From assembly GCF_902459465.1 (NCBI RefSeq), contig NC_047066.1, positions 14,325,047 through 14,389,046 on the forward strand: a stretch of 64,000 nt of DNA. Reading direction: 5' to 3'. Under the pieces are notes generated by a model. The model saw only the letters and a list, made by a program, of their open reading frames with translations. It was not told the origin of the DNA and made no database searches. The stretch is from Asterias rubens (taxonomy: Eukaryota; Echinodermata; Asteroidea; Forcipulatida; Asteriidae). Shown here one piece after another: positions 32,291 to 44,617 of the stretch (position 1 is its first letter; every line of letters starts with the position of its first letter). The position numbers and the translations under genes were made by a program.

Positions 32291-34860
32291 TTTTACCACC
32301 AATAAAATAAACAGTTTATAATACCCTTTGTGTGGCTGCATGCCTTCACTAATAAGAATACAACTTTAAAAAACGAATATTTATTTCATGTTGCAAAATA
32401 TACATCCTATAACAGAGATTGTCACTGAGACGACAAATTATTTCACAGTACTGTACATACATCGACTACAAGAAATACAACTACACCATCTGAAGAAATA
32501 ACTCAAACAAAATTTATGGCAAAATCGTAATTTTTGATCAAGCAGCAGTGTTTCGAGCTAGCAGTTGCTGATCCGAACCTTTTCCTTCATAAAAAACTAA
32601 ATTCATAAGTGTTCCCTGCTCTTTGCATACTTTCCCATTTTCTACACTAATAAACAATTTGAACACAAAAAAGGAATATTACAAAATTGGTACGACAAAA
32701 GTTGTCGACGATCACAGATTTACATAAAACTTACATGGTCTACTGATAAATAGTAGAAAACATCCCTTGAAATATTCCTGTCTGAAATGTCATATTTGAT
32801 GAAAAAAAAATCAAACTTATTTCCCGTTTGGAGTTTATCGATGTATATAAAATGTGTAATAAGTTTTTCACTATTTTCTCGTGACCCAGAAGGCTGATCA
32901 ATCTCAAACTTCTACAGGTTTGTCTGTTTAATGTATACAGTGGATTACATAAAGTGCCCACACAGCCAGCAACTGTTTTGTTATCAAAAACCAATTCTGT
33001 AATGTTCCTTGAAACATAGTTTGTCCAGTCTATTATAAAAATCAATTAATAAAAAAAACAGCAAATTAATAAAGATTAAGTTCACAATTACAAAACCACA
33101 TTATATTAGTTAAAATAAGTAACGCCAAAATGGTTGGGCTCAAATTCATTTATATAAATCACAATAACTTCTTTTCATGTAGTCAATCTTGCCTCTTGAA
33201 GAAATATAAATTCACAGATTAATTATGTTGGTTCAAATTAGTCCAATTTGGCATAATGTTCAAGGAGAACAAACCGTTTCAATGCTGAGCAAGATTTTTC
33301 TATGCTTAGCAAATTTTTGTGCCTACAGGAGACTTTTATGAAATTGGGTTTAGGGTCAAATTTCATAGAGCAAAAACAAAAAATGGCAAAACTATGTTTG
33401 GTTACCATTAAAACTACCATGTCACATTCACAAATTTGTAACTGGTATCCTCCTTAATTCTGCTGAGCAGAATCTTGTCAAGCAATATTTTCTGCTTATT
33501 CCATGCCTGGCTCATGCTTAAACTGTAAGCTAAAAATCTGAAAACCAAACACACACATACCCACTCGCACACACACAAGAAAGGATTTTTGTTCTTTTGT
33601 GCATGCATAATGTTACTAAGCATTGTGCTTACACAGCTAGCACAGTAGTTTAGTGCTAAGCATAAAAATAGAACCTGGAAAACGCTGAGCTCGACTTCTC
33701 CGTGTGTCGTCTGTAGACGCGGTTTATCGCACAACGCTACAGGCGTGTATGGCAAAATTGATCACCACGTGAGTGCACAGATAGACCGTTTCTCCAGTTT
33801 TCACTGGTCAATGTTCAAAACGCTACTGTATGGCAAAAACAATGGCATACACGCAATAAAAGTGGTCACAAATCGAAATTGTAGCACAATGTCGTAGATC
33901 AGCGTTCTCCGGGTTCTATTTCTTCACTGCTAAACCTTAAGGCGACTGGTAAGTGCATCAAAGTTCTATATCGATCAAATGTTCACTGAGAACAACAAAG
34001 AGGAGGTAACTCCATTAAGTTACCATATTACAGTGCAATAAAAAGTATTAGTACTAGTGTTAGTATACACTTTAGTCCCAGTTTACTTCTGGGTAGAAAT
34101 AATACTTCCCTTATTTAATAAATAAAACACCTGGATCCAAGACCCAAATAATATGCAAGATCTTTGCTACGTTAACAAGTTTCCAGTGCCAAGTTTGTAC
34201 ATATATTGTTTGATCTATTTACTGTACTCTTCAAGTGCCATTATCAAACATGTTTTACGTCCTCAAACAGGAGCAATTATGTCTGTCAGGAAGAATAATC
34301 CGTATTTGGAATACACGATCTGAAAGACGTTACTGTCAGTAACCCTTCTCAGATTCAAATTTTGTGGGATAAAACAGAATATGTTTTTCCATAACCACAT
34401 TACTTCAATGTGAAATGATTCTTGCCTTTACACTGTGGCCTTTACACTCTGGTGCAGTAACTTACAAAAATTACAAAAGAATCTTTCATAAGTTGGTAGC
34501 TTAAGTTCCTTTTTTAAGTAGAGTGTAGATGCATTTGAAGCTTTGCATGGTGTGGATAAGAAGACAAACTGCGTTGTTGTAAACTTATGGGTACAACCAT
34601 GTAGACAAATACCCGTTTGAGGAGAAGTGCTGGCTCTGAACTTTGTTGGTTCTGAGAAGAACCAGTGTGATCTATGAAGAACCAAACCAATTCTTCTCAG
34701 AACCACAACTTCCACTTTAAGGGGGTGTCGTGGGCCGAGCGTGTCACTTTTTGTATTTTTGCTTACTATTCATTTTTCTCTCTTGGGTTTTTGGTTGCAT
34801 TATCCCTAGCGCTTTGTATCCTTTGGAAAAGGCGCTCTATAAATACGGTTATTATTATTA

Positions 34861-35175
34861 TAAGAGCATCGGACCCAAGTTCTGGTGGTTCATCGAGATG
34901 TGGGTTCGAATCCCGGTCGTGACACTTGTGTCCTTGGGCAAGACACTTAACTATAATTGCTTCTCTCCACCCAGGGGTAAAATGGGTACATATGAGGGCA
35001 GAGATGGATTATGTGAATGATTAGCTGGGAGCGCGGTAACTCGCAGCACCGGATGTATACTTTCCAGGGAGCTGAGATGGTTTAAGGAATGATTTAAGGC
35101 CCAGTGACCAGGGGTAATAATGTCAGAAGCGCTTGAGACGCCCTTAAAAATTGACTATTTAAATCGATTATTATT
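34861..35175 (+). mobile_element. tRNA-derived SINE, 5'-truncated
   Basis: ATGTGGGTTCGAATCCCGG (B box), GTCGTGACACTTGTGTCCTT then GGGCAAGACACTTAAC, a body with GGGAGCTGAGATGGTTTAAG, and a tail ending GATTATTATTC. The A-box half is missing. A GCGCTCTATAAATACGG plus ATT run lies directly upstream (34830-34862) and is the tail of another element. Confidence 0.75.
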
Positions 35176-37120
35176 CACCATTTTATAGGGCTACACGGTT
35201 GTACCCGCAACTTTACGTTTTTTTTTCTAAACAGTTATCGCATAGTTACACAAAACAGCTGCACATATTACCATATTATTTTGATATTTACAAACTCATA
35301 ATGATGTTTTGAACATCGGTAAATATCATTCCCAGAAAACTTCAATGCTGTCCTAATACGTCCTTAAACTCCATAATCAGAGAAGTAACAACCGAGTACG
35401 TACTGTTCGAAGAAATAAATAATGTTAATATACAGCTTACATTGTTGGAAAATAGGGATGAAATGTTTGGAGTTTGGAGAGGGAGAATTTTTGTATTAAA
35501 TGTTTTAATTATTTATTTATGGATGATTTTTTTTTTTTGGGGGGGGGAGGGGGGATAAATGGTGGTAAAAACCTTCCCTTAAAATATTACTTGCTGGGGT
35601 GCCATGTTTTTTTTTTGTAGAAATGAATAAAACAATTTTACATGTCTTAGTGAGACGTCAAATTATGCGAGCATGTACAACAGATTTACCTGACTTTCCT
35701 AAAAACATTGCTCTGTGATTATCATAAAAAAAACCAACCAATTGACCACTAGTGAGGCTGATGAAACTTCTGCAGGTAAATTATATCACATACGTCTTCA
35801 TTCACAGTGAGTAGGGATTCATGTCATGGCCAAAGACTTGATCTACAAAAGGAGACTTGATCTACAAAAGGTATCAAAACCCTTTAAGATAAATCTTATC
35901 CATTTTTGAAATCGGCTTCCGCAAATGTGCACTGCCACAACCGTTTCATTCGCTGACCTTATGCAAACACAGTATACATTGCTAAAGCTCAAGTACTCTG
36001 TTGCAGACCTTTCAAGAATGCTACAGCCAATTAAAACAAATCAAGACGGCAATACCTCTCGTAATTAAGTGCAAAGGTAGAAGGGTGCTTGAAATGTCTG
36101 TAACATTAGAGCACGTCAGACTATGCTGCCACTATCACAGTTGAAACACTACTACGGTACACAAGATTCTCTCAGATTTAAAGTACTTGTGTACATGTAA
36201 ATGTACACCATATGTTTGGTTTGCGGTAACACCATGTGTGTATCTACTTGCCAGGTAGAGTTTGTTCTTTAGAGAACTGCCTTTCTATATTCTACTACCA
36301 CGGCATGTACATGTGTAACTGTTTTTGAATGGAACTAGACATTGAGAGTTTGTAAACAAACTCTAGGTGTTCGGTTTCCGGGAGTAAAAGTCTGGTGTAA
36401 AAAACAAATGTTGCAACTTGCTTCGTCTCAAGATGTTTAACAAATGATCAAAATTGCAAAAATTGTTGAAACAACATGATGACGTCATCATGACGTAATT
36501 TCGAGTCCAAGAAGTTAAATTGTCCTTGACTAACAATACACACCGTCTCACCTCAGTCGAACTTTTGGTTTGGCATACACAAAGTTTTGAAAAGTGCACC
36601 TTTAAAGCAATACCACGTGACACATGATGACGTCATCAAGCTAAGACTCCACATATAAGTTGCTATTATGAGGGAGATTATGTACCAACTGTGAAACAAT
36701 TATCATAAACTCTGCCACAGACATATCTCTATGTAGTACAAGTGTATTTTGAGATGTTTTTAATCTGCCGCTAGAGGCCGCTCTTACATTTGGTGACATA
36801 ATCGGTATTATTTTTTTAAACCAGACTTTTGCCAGAGTTGTATAATGTGATTGTTTAGCATCAAAAGATGTTAATTTCAACTTAAAATCCATTGAATAAC
36901 ACCTTTTCAAAGCATTTTACAGTCACTTCAGGTTAAGACAGGTCAAAAGGTCACGAGAAGGTCACCAACATATCCGTTTTTGTAAAGTAGGTAAAGCCCT
37001 TCTATATGATGGTATAGATTGTCAAAATAGCTTGTGTGGTTGAGAAAATATGAACTTATGAAATATTGACGACTAATTAGGTGTTCCGGGCTGTTGGCCC
37101 GAACAACCAATTTTATATGT

Positions 37121-37480
37121 TTTCTCTAATGCCCAGTGACCAAGTTTTTTTCTCCAGAGATACAATCTTTTGAGGAATAACATTGATGAAACACTACTAA
37201 AGTACAAAAGATCCTCTCTTATTTTAAAGTTTATAATATTTGTGTACATGTGTAACCCTGTTTGAAAGGAAATATTTGTTTCTCTAGTGCCTAGTGACTG
37301 AGATTTTTTTTTCCAGAGATACAACCTTTTGAGGAATAACATCAGTACAAAAAAAGATAATCTCTTATTCGAAATGTTTTTAAAATAGTTGTGTACATTT
37401 GTAACCCTGTTTGAAAAGGAATTATGTTTTTTTCTTCTAATTGTCCCCGTGAGAATATTTTCAAGAGACTTTTGAGGAAT
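37121..37480. repeat. Tandem repeat, unit about 158 bp
   Basis: Units start TTTCTCTAATGCCCAGTGAC (37121) and TTTCTCTAGTGCCTAGTGAC (37279), with a partial third at about 37430. All contain CCAGAGATACAA then CTTTTGAGGAATAACAT, and TGTAACCCTGTTTGAAA. An older diverged unit may lie at 36130-36330 (GAAACACTACTACGGTACAC). It is non-coding. Confidence 0.75.
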
Positions 37481-37785
37481 GCTCCATAAATAAAACATCT
37501 GCTTTGAAAAATTGGTCAGTTGAACACAATCAAACAAACATTAATGAATCCCACCCAACCTCAAGCATTTAAAACTTGATCCTCAAAACACCTTGATCCC
37601 CCCCCCAAACACAAACAAAAAACACCCACAACAGTTTCAAATAAAGAAACTACTTTAGCTTTTGCTTCAGTGTACAAAGTATTAGTGAACAGACCCAACC
37701 ATAAGCTAAAAAAGAAATACTTAAAAAATAAGCTCATAAAAAACACATTATTACCTCACAGTACAATATGACCTGATGACCAGTT

Positions 37786-37997
37786 AAGCCCGGTTCATAC
37801 TTCCTGCGAACGCGAACGCGATGCCAATTTGATGCGAATTTGACGTCACAACCCCTCTTTCGCTGCGATATTCGCAAGAGAGTTGAATTTCTTTGCGAAT
37901 TTGTGACGCCAACATTTGTATCGCATTCGCATTCGCAGGAAGTATACGTTGTGTAAGCCGGGCTTTAGTGTTTCGCAGGAAGTATGAACCGGGCTTT
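37786..37997. repeat. MITE family F, about 212 bp
   Basis: AAGCCCGGTTCATACTTCCT at the left and AGGAAGTATGAACCGGGCTT at the right are a perfect 20-bp inverted repeat. Internal GCGAACGCGAACGCGATGCC and TCGCATTCGCATTCGCAGG continue it. A diverged relative lies at about 57410-57590. Confidence 0.9.
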
Positions 37998-38117
37998 ACA
38001 ATGGTTATAACTGGTAGGCTTTCAGAAACAAAATACACAAATTTGTTCCAGGGCTTACAAAATGTGCGTTTTCCATTTCTTCCTCAGTGATGGTAGTCTC
38101 AGTTCCAAGACACTCAA

Positions 38118-38362
38118 GGGCCAAATTTCATGGCTCTGCTTACCGTAAGCAAAGAATCAGCGCGTGTGGATGCACGGAATTCAGTGCTTACATCAAGCAC
38201 ATTACACGTGTTAGCTGGGAATTTCAGCTTGTGTGTACCTCACGTTACTAGGCATTATACGCTTACACAGCTAGCACAGAAACTCAGCGCTTGCCGTGCA
38301 AGCAAAGAATGGTGATCGTAAGAGCAGAATTCGTTGGTAACCAGAGCCATGAAACTGGGCCA
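38118..38362. repeat. MITE family E, complete copy, about 245 bp
   Basis: Left GGGCCAAATTTCATGGCTCT and right AGAGCCATGAAACTGGGCC are terminal inverted repeats, continuing as GCTTACCGTAAGCAAAGAAT against GCAAGCAAAGAATGGTGATC. It served as the reference to recognise the split copy at 19601-26692. Confidence 0.8.
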
Positions 38363-39251
38363 AGTGGCCACGAAACTTGTGAAGTGGTGTGATAGCAGTT
38401 ACTGGAATGATAGCGCCCTCTCATGGCGAGTGGTTCGATAGCGGTTTATATAGCGATTAAGTTTTTATGACTACATAAATGGAGTGCTTTGAAACCAAGA
38501 CTACATTGATGGCAGCGAAATGAAGTCACTGCATAAGAGCCATACAATGCCCCCCCCCAAAAAAAAACCCCCAAAACAACAACAACAAAAAATCAGTTAG
38601 ATCATAGCATTTTAAACAGACATAAACTACCAATAATCCTATTACATTTAATTAGTACTATCAAATTTATTTTCAAATTAAATTTCTGCTTTGGTACATG
38701 TATGCATTTCAACGCTGCCAACTTAACCAGTAACCACTGTAGAGCTGCCAACAGTTTCATCCTTTTTTTTCATCGGATTTTGTACAACAATCAGAGACAG
38801 GGGTGATAGTCACTGCTGACAAAAAAGTTTGAAACTGGGATCCGTACGGAAGGAGGTACATTGAAATGATGTCATTTCAACCTTTTCATAACCCCTGGAG
38901 TTATTATAGATTCCTAATGAGTTCTTAGGAACAGTATCCTCAGTGCTGAAGAAGTAGATCATATAGCATGACTTATTAAATTTTGAGAAAAACACAAGAT
39001 TTTTGATTACCAGGTAGACTTGAAAAAGTCTGAATTCATGTAAAAGTCTGAACTATGTCTCATCACTGCAGAGAGATATTTAGAGTAACATTCAACTTCA
39101 CAGGGAAACAGTTTCCACGATCACAGAGATTTCCTAATTCGTTGATCAGAACATGGACAGATTGGTTTATCTGCAGGAACTTTCTGCAAAATCAGGAAGA
39201 GTTGGCATTGGCAGCCGTGCCTGAGTGTAGAAAAAGACTTTGATTGCAATA

Positions 39252-39424
39252 ACAGTCCTGGCATTACACGAAAGCCATGGAGGCCATGCCCTCCGTTGCC
39301 CCGAGGTCTTAGCCTTGGCGCCCCTTCAAAAGTTTCTCATAGACATAAAGATTTTCCAATGGAAGTCCCCTTTGCAAAATGAAAAAGGCCTTGCCCTCTC
39401 AAAGATGAAATTCCAGGCCTGCAA
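39252..39424. repeat. Family K repeat
   Basis: Contains GCCCTCCGTTGCCCCGAGG, AGCCTTGGCGCCCCTTCAAA and GATGAAATTCCAGGCCTGCA, words shared with 11150-11300 and 58409-58440. Confidence 0.55.
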
Positions 39425-39814
39425 TAAAGTTTCATGTCATTAGACAACCATGTTGCACTGATGCTTTTTTTCCTGGTAGTTTTTCTTTTAGAATAACTAG
39501 AAATAAGTGGCATTAACACAACACCCTATCATCACAACACAGTCAAAAACTACCAAAATGTCGTTTTGACCTATTAAAAGGGAAATGTTGCAGTTTGTGG
39601 AAATGCTTCATATAACTCATAAAAAGATCAAGGTGATTGTTTTATTAACCCCCAAAAAGGATCTCAAAAAAATTTGTTTGTTTCAGTTAATAAACCATCA
39701 CAGTGTCGTGCTGAAGAAAGTTCATTGATTTCAGAAGGTTTTTTTTACACACTCTGTAACTTGAGCTCTGCACAACTCAGTCCAGCACCGTTGTATCCAC
39801 CCAAAGTCCAGCTC

Positions 39815-40187
39815 TTTAAAGGAACACGTTGGCTTGGATCGGACGAGTTGGTCTATAAAAAGCGTTTGTAACAGTATGTTATAAAATGCAAGGTTGGAAA
39901 GATGTTGTAAAAGTAGAATACTATAATCCACACAAGCATGCTTTTAATACCTCGTCGGTATTTTCCTTTTAATACCTCGTCGACTAACACGGTCGGCCAT
40001 TTATTGGGGTCAAACCGTGTTAGTTCGCAAAGTAAAAGGAAAACCACGCAATTTCGAGGCAAATTTGTGTGGATTATTGTATTCTACTTTTAAAACATCT
40101 TTCCAACCATATGCATTTCATAACAAACAGTTACAAACGCTTTTTATAGACCAACTCGTCCGATCCAAGGCAACGTGTTCCTTTAAA
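39815..40187. repeat. MITE family B hairpin (GGAACACGTTGCCTTGGATC)
   Basis: Starts TTTAAAGGAACACGTTGGC and ends GGCAACGTGTTCCTTTAAA. Each arm of about 150 bp includes GACGAGTTGGTCTATAAAAA, a run with AGATGTTTTAAAAGTAGAAT and TCGACTAACACGGTCGGCCA, and the arms are mutually complementary almost to the centre. Other copies are at 42334, 55576 and 62324. Confidence 0.85.
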
Positions 40188-40839
40188 GGATGGCCTGGTG
40201 CAAAAATTTCAACTAAGAGCAAGTTCGAGAGCCAACAATTAGTGGACCTGTGTTTGAGTACTGACCGGCAACATACATGTACATGTGCAGTGACGCACTC
40301 ACTTGAACGACTCACTTGAACGACTCATTTGACAGTTTAGTCAACCAATCTACCCATCAAGAACACTCCATCTTCCGCATTTTCGCTGTAACGTCACTGG
40401 TTCCCTTCTGCCCTTTGCACATGTTAAACAGGCTATCGAGACCAAGGAAGAAACCATTTTCCTGAGCCTGGTCTGAAATGGTCGACTACAGTAGTCAACC
40501 AATGGTCGACCAGCCTGGTTTTGCGCCAAAATAGTCAACCTACACGTATGGTGCACACTCAAACTTGACCAGGTAGTAGGTGTACGCCCTCTCCTTTAAG
40601 CAACTAAGGGGTCAAAGGTCAAAGGTGAGAGTTTGATTACCGACTCATACAGACAAAGCACCTTTACAACAAACTTTTGTCTTTAGCTTCTAAAGCATAA
40701 AATATTATACATCCTGGTTTAAAGCAATCATTAAGACAACAAAAAAAATACACACATTGACCTTTTCTTTTTCTTAAAAAAAAAGAAGAAAGAGAAAAAC
40801 AAAACAGGGAAATTTATTTTTAACCTATTACAATCAGCG

Positions 40840-43617
40840 TTAAAGTTTGCATAGGCAAAATAATGTTGGAATAAAAATGGCCAGTGCTATGAGAATTGGG
40901 TATAGGAAACTGCTCTCGTCAGCTGCATAAGGGTCTGGCGTCTTGGGACCTGACGTGATGTGGCGTTTGGGTTTCTGACTGGACAGGTCCGATTCCTCAT
41001 CGTCAGGATCTTCCACTTCGTCCTCGTCAAGGTCGGCACCCGGCAGGGGCGGTAACTTGGGAACATCTGAAATTCCATATAGGAGGAAAGTGGTTTTTAA
41101 AATAATAATAATAACAGAAACAGCTAGGGACAAATGTTAGAATAGAATAGATATGTTACAGAAGGCAGCGCTTTTGAGAACAGCGAAGAGCCTGAGAAAA
41201 ACCCTTGAGATCTTAGGCTTTGGGACGTAGCCCGACCCCGAGGGAGCTACTGGCACAAAGGACAATTTTACCCTTCTTTTGCATGCTGTGATAAGATGAA
41301 ATAATATTATAACAATAGTATTTATGGTGCTGTACAAGAGCATCTATGAATGAACAAAACATATAATAAGCAAATTAGTTTTAAAAACATGACTTTGAAG
41401 GATTCAAGAGAAAAATGCCTGACAGATGTGAAGAGTCCGTTGCAAATTTGTGTTTTATTTCAGTAGATCTTGCATAAAGACAACAATGAGCATATTGTAA
41501 ATGCTTTTTCACAGAATCAAAACCAATGTACATGTACATGTATCTTTGCATCTTTTATCATTGCATCTTTGCATCAAAACAGTTTAAGGTTGGCCCCACA
41601 GCCTTCATGCAGAACTGAAAGATCGATGTTCTTCAACGCGCTGCAATTAGCAACGTCATGTTTGTATGTGAGACACGTATACTTAATGTGAAGCGGTGAA
41701 ATTAGAGAATCGCAGCAATTACACAGGAAGCCCCAGTGAGTACATGTATGACCGCCCATCCATGTCACTGATGCTTCAATTCCTTTAATGCAGGAGGGAG
41801 GGTTCACTGAGTAGTGTGTGCACTTTGAGTTGGAGTCTTATTCAGGTTGCTAATGTATTCATAAATACCTCAGACAGTTTCTCTATTCCTATTGGTGGAG
41901 AGCGCGTCACGTGGGGGTGTTTACATGGTTGATAATGACCAGCTTGAGCTCTGTTTATAGCCGATTGTTTTCGGATACTACGCGTATAGTCTTGGTGCAA
42001 GACGTTTCTTGTTACGGGCGATGCGGGCGCTGTCGGCGAGTTGGCCGCGCTGTGTGTGAAAGGAAAACGAGAACGTCTTGCGAGAGCGTCAAGACTATAC
42101 GCGCACGACTGGATCCGGAAACTGTCGTCTCAGTCATAACAATGCAACACACGGATGTACAGAGCTCAAGCACGTCGGAAACGGATGTTTTACAGAGTTT
42201 CTTACTTTATTACGCCTTTTAACCCAAAACGCATTTACGAATGGGAATAATCCATTGATTGCTAACAAGTAAATTTTATGCTAACAACTTTTTTGAGCAA
42301 TTACCATCAGTATTTAGTGCCTTTAAGGCTTCTTTTTAAAGGAACACGTTGCCTTGGATCGGTCGAGTTGGTCTTTGAAAAGCGTTTGTAACCATTTGTT
42401 ATAAAATGCATATGGTTAGAAAGATGTTTTACAAGTAGAATACAATGATCCACATAAATGTCCAACCGTGTTTGTCGACGAGGTAAAAGGAAAACCACGC
42501 AATTTCGAGTGATACTTGTGTGGATCATGATATTCTACTTTTAAAACATCTTTCTAATCATATGCATTTTATGACAAAAGTTTACAAATGCTTTTCAAAG
42601 ACCAACTCGACCGATCCAAGGCAACGTGTTCCTTTAAATGAAAAACAAATTTTGAGAGATCGCCTAACAATATAACCCGATGGACACTTCAAGGCGAGGG
42701 CTACACTAACATAAAACTGATTTGTGTTATGGTCCCAAAATCAACCGCCCACAGGGGTATGTTGCAACCTACATGTACTCCCAGGGCTAACAAAAAAAAA
42801 CAGGGTTACCTCATCAAAGTTCGAGGATTTAGGAATGGGTATCATCCACTAGGAGCCTGGCTGGTAGAGTAGAAATGCACAAACTGTTCAAACTACTTAC
42901 AAAGCAATTATGGTTAAGTGCCTTGCTCGAGGACACAAGTGTCATGAGTGGGAATCGAACCCACACTCTGCTGCTGACAACACCAGGTGAACTAGACCTC
43001 TCAGCCAGACTGCTACAATGACAGCCCCCCCCCCCAAAAAAAAAAACGCAGCACAAAACAAACAAACAAACAAACAAACACCCCCAACAACTCATAAACA
43101 ATTAAAAAACATCAGCAGTGTCATGGCCTAGCAGTTATTAAGAGCACCAGACTCAAGCTCTGGTGTTTGATCAGCAGAGTGTGGGTTCGAGAGTAGTGAC
43201 ACTAGCTACAAGCAATTGGGGAGATACATGTACGTACATGTAGTGCTTCCGGCTCTACCAGCCAGGCTTCTGATGGATGATACCCAAGCCTACATCACTA
43301 TGCACTGTAAAGGGAGTAAACCTGTTTCAGCCGTAGGAGTACAGAGATCTACAACAGCCCCTTAAAAAAAATGATTGTAGCCCACACCTTGAAGTGGCCT
43401 CAGGCCTTGTGTGTCTGGCAAATTGCGTAATAAAAAATAAAAAAACATGATTCTTTACAAAAATGGCTGAATGGACCTTTACTCATTTTAATCTGGATTG
43501 ATTTCGGAATAAGTCACCAGAAAAAAATCAAGTGCATGTTTGAGTTTAATTCAACTTACCGTCCAAAGTTCCTTTGTAGATAACGATGGCGTTGATTTTA
43601 GGATTATCATAGTCGCC
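40840..43617 (-). CDS. MLEC: Malectin, C-terminal two coding exons (partial gene)
   Basis: Malectin is a type I ER membrane lectin that binds glucosylated high-mannose N-glycans, acting in glycoprotein quality control with ribophorin I. Two exons are visible on the minus strand: 43617-43560 (GDYDNPKINAIVIYKGTLD, end of the malectin domain) and 41066-40840. They join in phase 1 to give DDVPKLPPLPG, an acidic linker (DLDEDEVEDPDDEESD), the conserved SGPKTPDPYAADESSFLYP, and a C-terminal membrane anchor with the tail IPTLFCLCKL. This order and the tail closely match the malectin C-terminus as I know it. The signal peptide and most of the lectin domain must be encoded upstream, at higher coordinates, but I could not recognise those exons. 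Either they lie beyond the window or this is a gene fragment. Confidence 0.9.
42334..42638. repeat. MITE family B hairpin, shorter copy, in malectin's last intron
   Basis: Starts TTTAAAGGAACACGTTGCC and ends GGCAACGTGTTCCTTTAAA. The arms carry GGTCGAGTTGGTCTTTGAAA and its complement. The centre is shorter than in the 39815 copy. Confidence 0.85.
42660..43025 (-). mobile_element. SINE (minus arm of an inverted pair)
   Basis: Minus-strand head TGTAGCAGTCTGGCTGAGAG (A box), GAGTGTGGGTTCGATTCCCA (B box), then body CTACCAGCCAGGCTCCTAGT and GATGATACCCATTCC, ending with CGCCTTGAAGTGTCCATC. It lies in malectin's last intron. Confidence 0.75.
43115..43430 (+). mobile_element. SINE (plus arm of an inverted pair)
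   Basis: Head GTCATGGCCTAGCAGTTATT (A box) and GAGTGTGGGTTCGAGAGTAG (damaged B box), then body CTACCAGCCAGGCTTCTGAT, GATGATACCCAAGCC, CCTGTTTCAGCCGTAGGAG and CACACCTTGAAGTGGCC. It faces away from the 42660-43025 copy across about 90 bp of C/A-rich sequence. Confidence 0.75.
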
Positions 43618-43970
43618 CTGCAAACAAAAGAGACGACTGTTTTAAAACCATGCAGAAAATATGAAGCTTTAACCAAAGTCACCCTACAAACTAAAACACT
43701 TTTAAAACCAAGAAAATACAGTGAAGTGCCCTACACACAGAAAGACACTCATTTTAAAATCACTCTACAGTTTTAGTCGCTCAACAAACACAGAAGGCCT
43801 GATACTTCTCAAAATTGCTTTGTAGAAAAAGTAGTCCCGCATGCAAGAAAGATGATGAAGTTTCTCAATTAAATTGAAGGATACACCTAATACAGAATTT
43901 GTAGGAGAGTAAGGGACTCCGATATTTTTGTTGTTGATTTCATTGATTATTTATTGTTATGTTTTACAAT

Positions 43971-44112
43971 GGGACACTTTGAGGCGCTAGGTGGCAGCAG
44001 ACTTACCAAGTAAATTTCCATTGTATACGTAGTTCTGAGCTTGCGCACATTACCGAGAACAATGGATTTTTCCTGGTAAGTCTGCTGCCACCAAGCGTCC
44101 TGAAAGTCTCCC
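43971..44112. repeat. MITE family D copy
   Basis: GGGACACTTTGAGGCGCTAG at the left and CTGAAAGTCTCCC at the right, with GTGGCAGCAGACTTACCA and TGGTAAGTCTGCTGCCACC inside. It is close to the 16021 copy along its whole length. Confidence 0.85.
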
Positions 44113-44389
44113 ATTAGGGCGGTGTCCTATCAGAGAGGGCAGGGATGAGCAACATATTATTTTGTTATTTACTTGGCCAATAAATCAGCTTGAAATCTGT
44201 CACTTATATCATGCTCAATTGAAACGTACCTACAATTAAGGGACCCATCCACTTTAGGTGTAATTTTTTTTTATACATGTACCGGTACAATGTTTAGCCC
44301 ATTGTATAATAGCTCTATTTTTATGGTATAGCCCCACTTTACGGTGACATCATTGGAACAATAAATAGAAAGGGGATTTTTTTTTTTCA

Positions 44390-44603
44390 GGGAGTGATGA
44401 GCAATAATAACTACTACGTTGTACTATGGACTGTACCATGTATGCATCAATACAGCACAGACCAAGCACATACGTGTACAACCAACAGTGTAGGAGGGGT
44501 GTGGATAAAACACCAGACAGAAGTCACAGCTTATTTCTTTGGTGAACTGATGAAGAAAGACCTCAAGCAACACCAAGAAATTGCTTGTAAACCGGATACA
44601 ATC
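44390..44603 (+). other. Predicted 5' untranslated exon of TRIM copy 1
   Basis: Starts around GGGAGTGATGAGCAAT and ends at CGGATACAATC before the donor GTAAGTA (44604). The near-identical block at 58700-58914 precedes TRIM copy 2 at the corresponding place. The matching splice acceptor would be AACAG at 53756. The exon start is approximate. A short open frame inside it is not conserved in copy 2, so I do not call it coding. Confidence 0.6.
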
Positions 44604-44617
44604 GTAAGTAACAATTA

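Larger units (their letters stand above)
29438..40839. other. Spacer between divergent RNFT promoter and malectin 3' end
   Basis: The first few hundred bases beyond 29437 should contain the RNFT 5' UTR and promoter, but I see no clear TATA or Inr. The far end should contain the malectin 3' UTR; an AATAAA on the minus strand lies about 20 bp after its stop. Otherwise I find only repeats (listed separately) and AT-rich unique sequence at about 32300-34700 and 35180-37070 with no exon I can support. Confidence 0.6.

Noticed and set aside
37073..37537. 154-codon minus-strand frame with internal peptide repeats
   Set aside because: The peptide repeat mirrors a 158-bp DNA tandem repeat. There are no codon-level signs of selection, no domain and no splice context.
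40000..40330. Frames of 65-100 codons on both strands around 39.8-40.3 kb
   Set aside because: They fall in the family B hairpin MITE; the similar peptides at 55790 and 62536 come from the same repeat.
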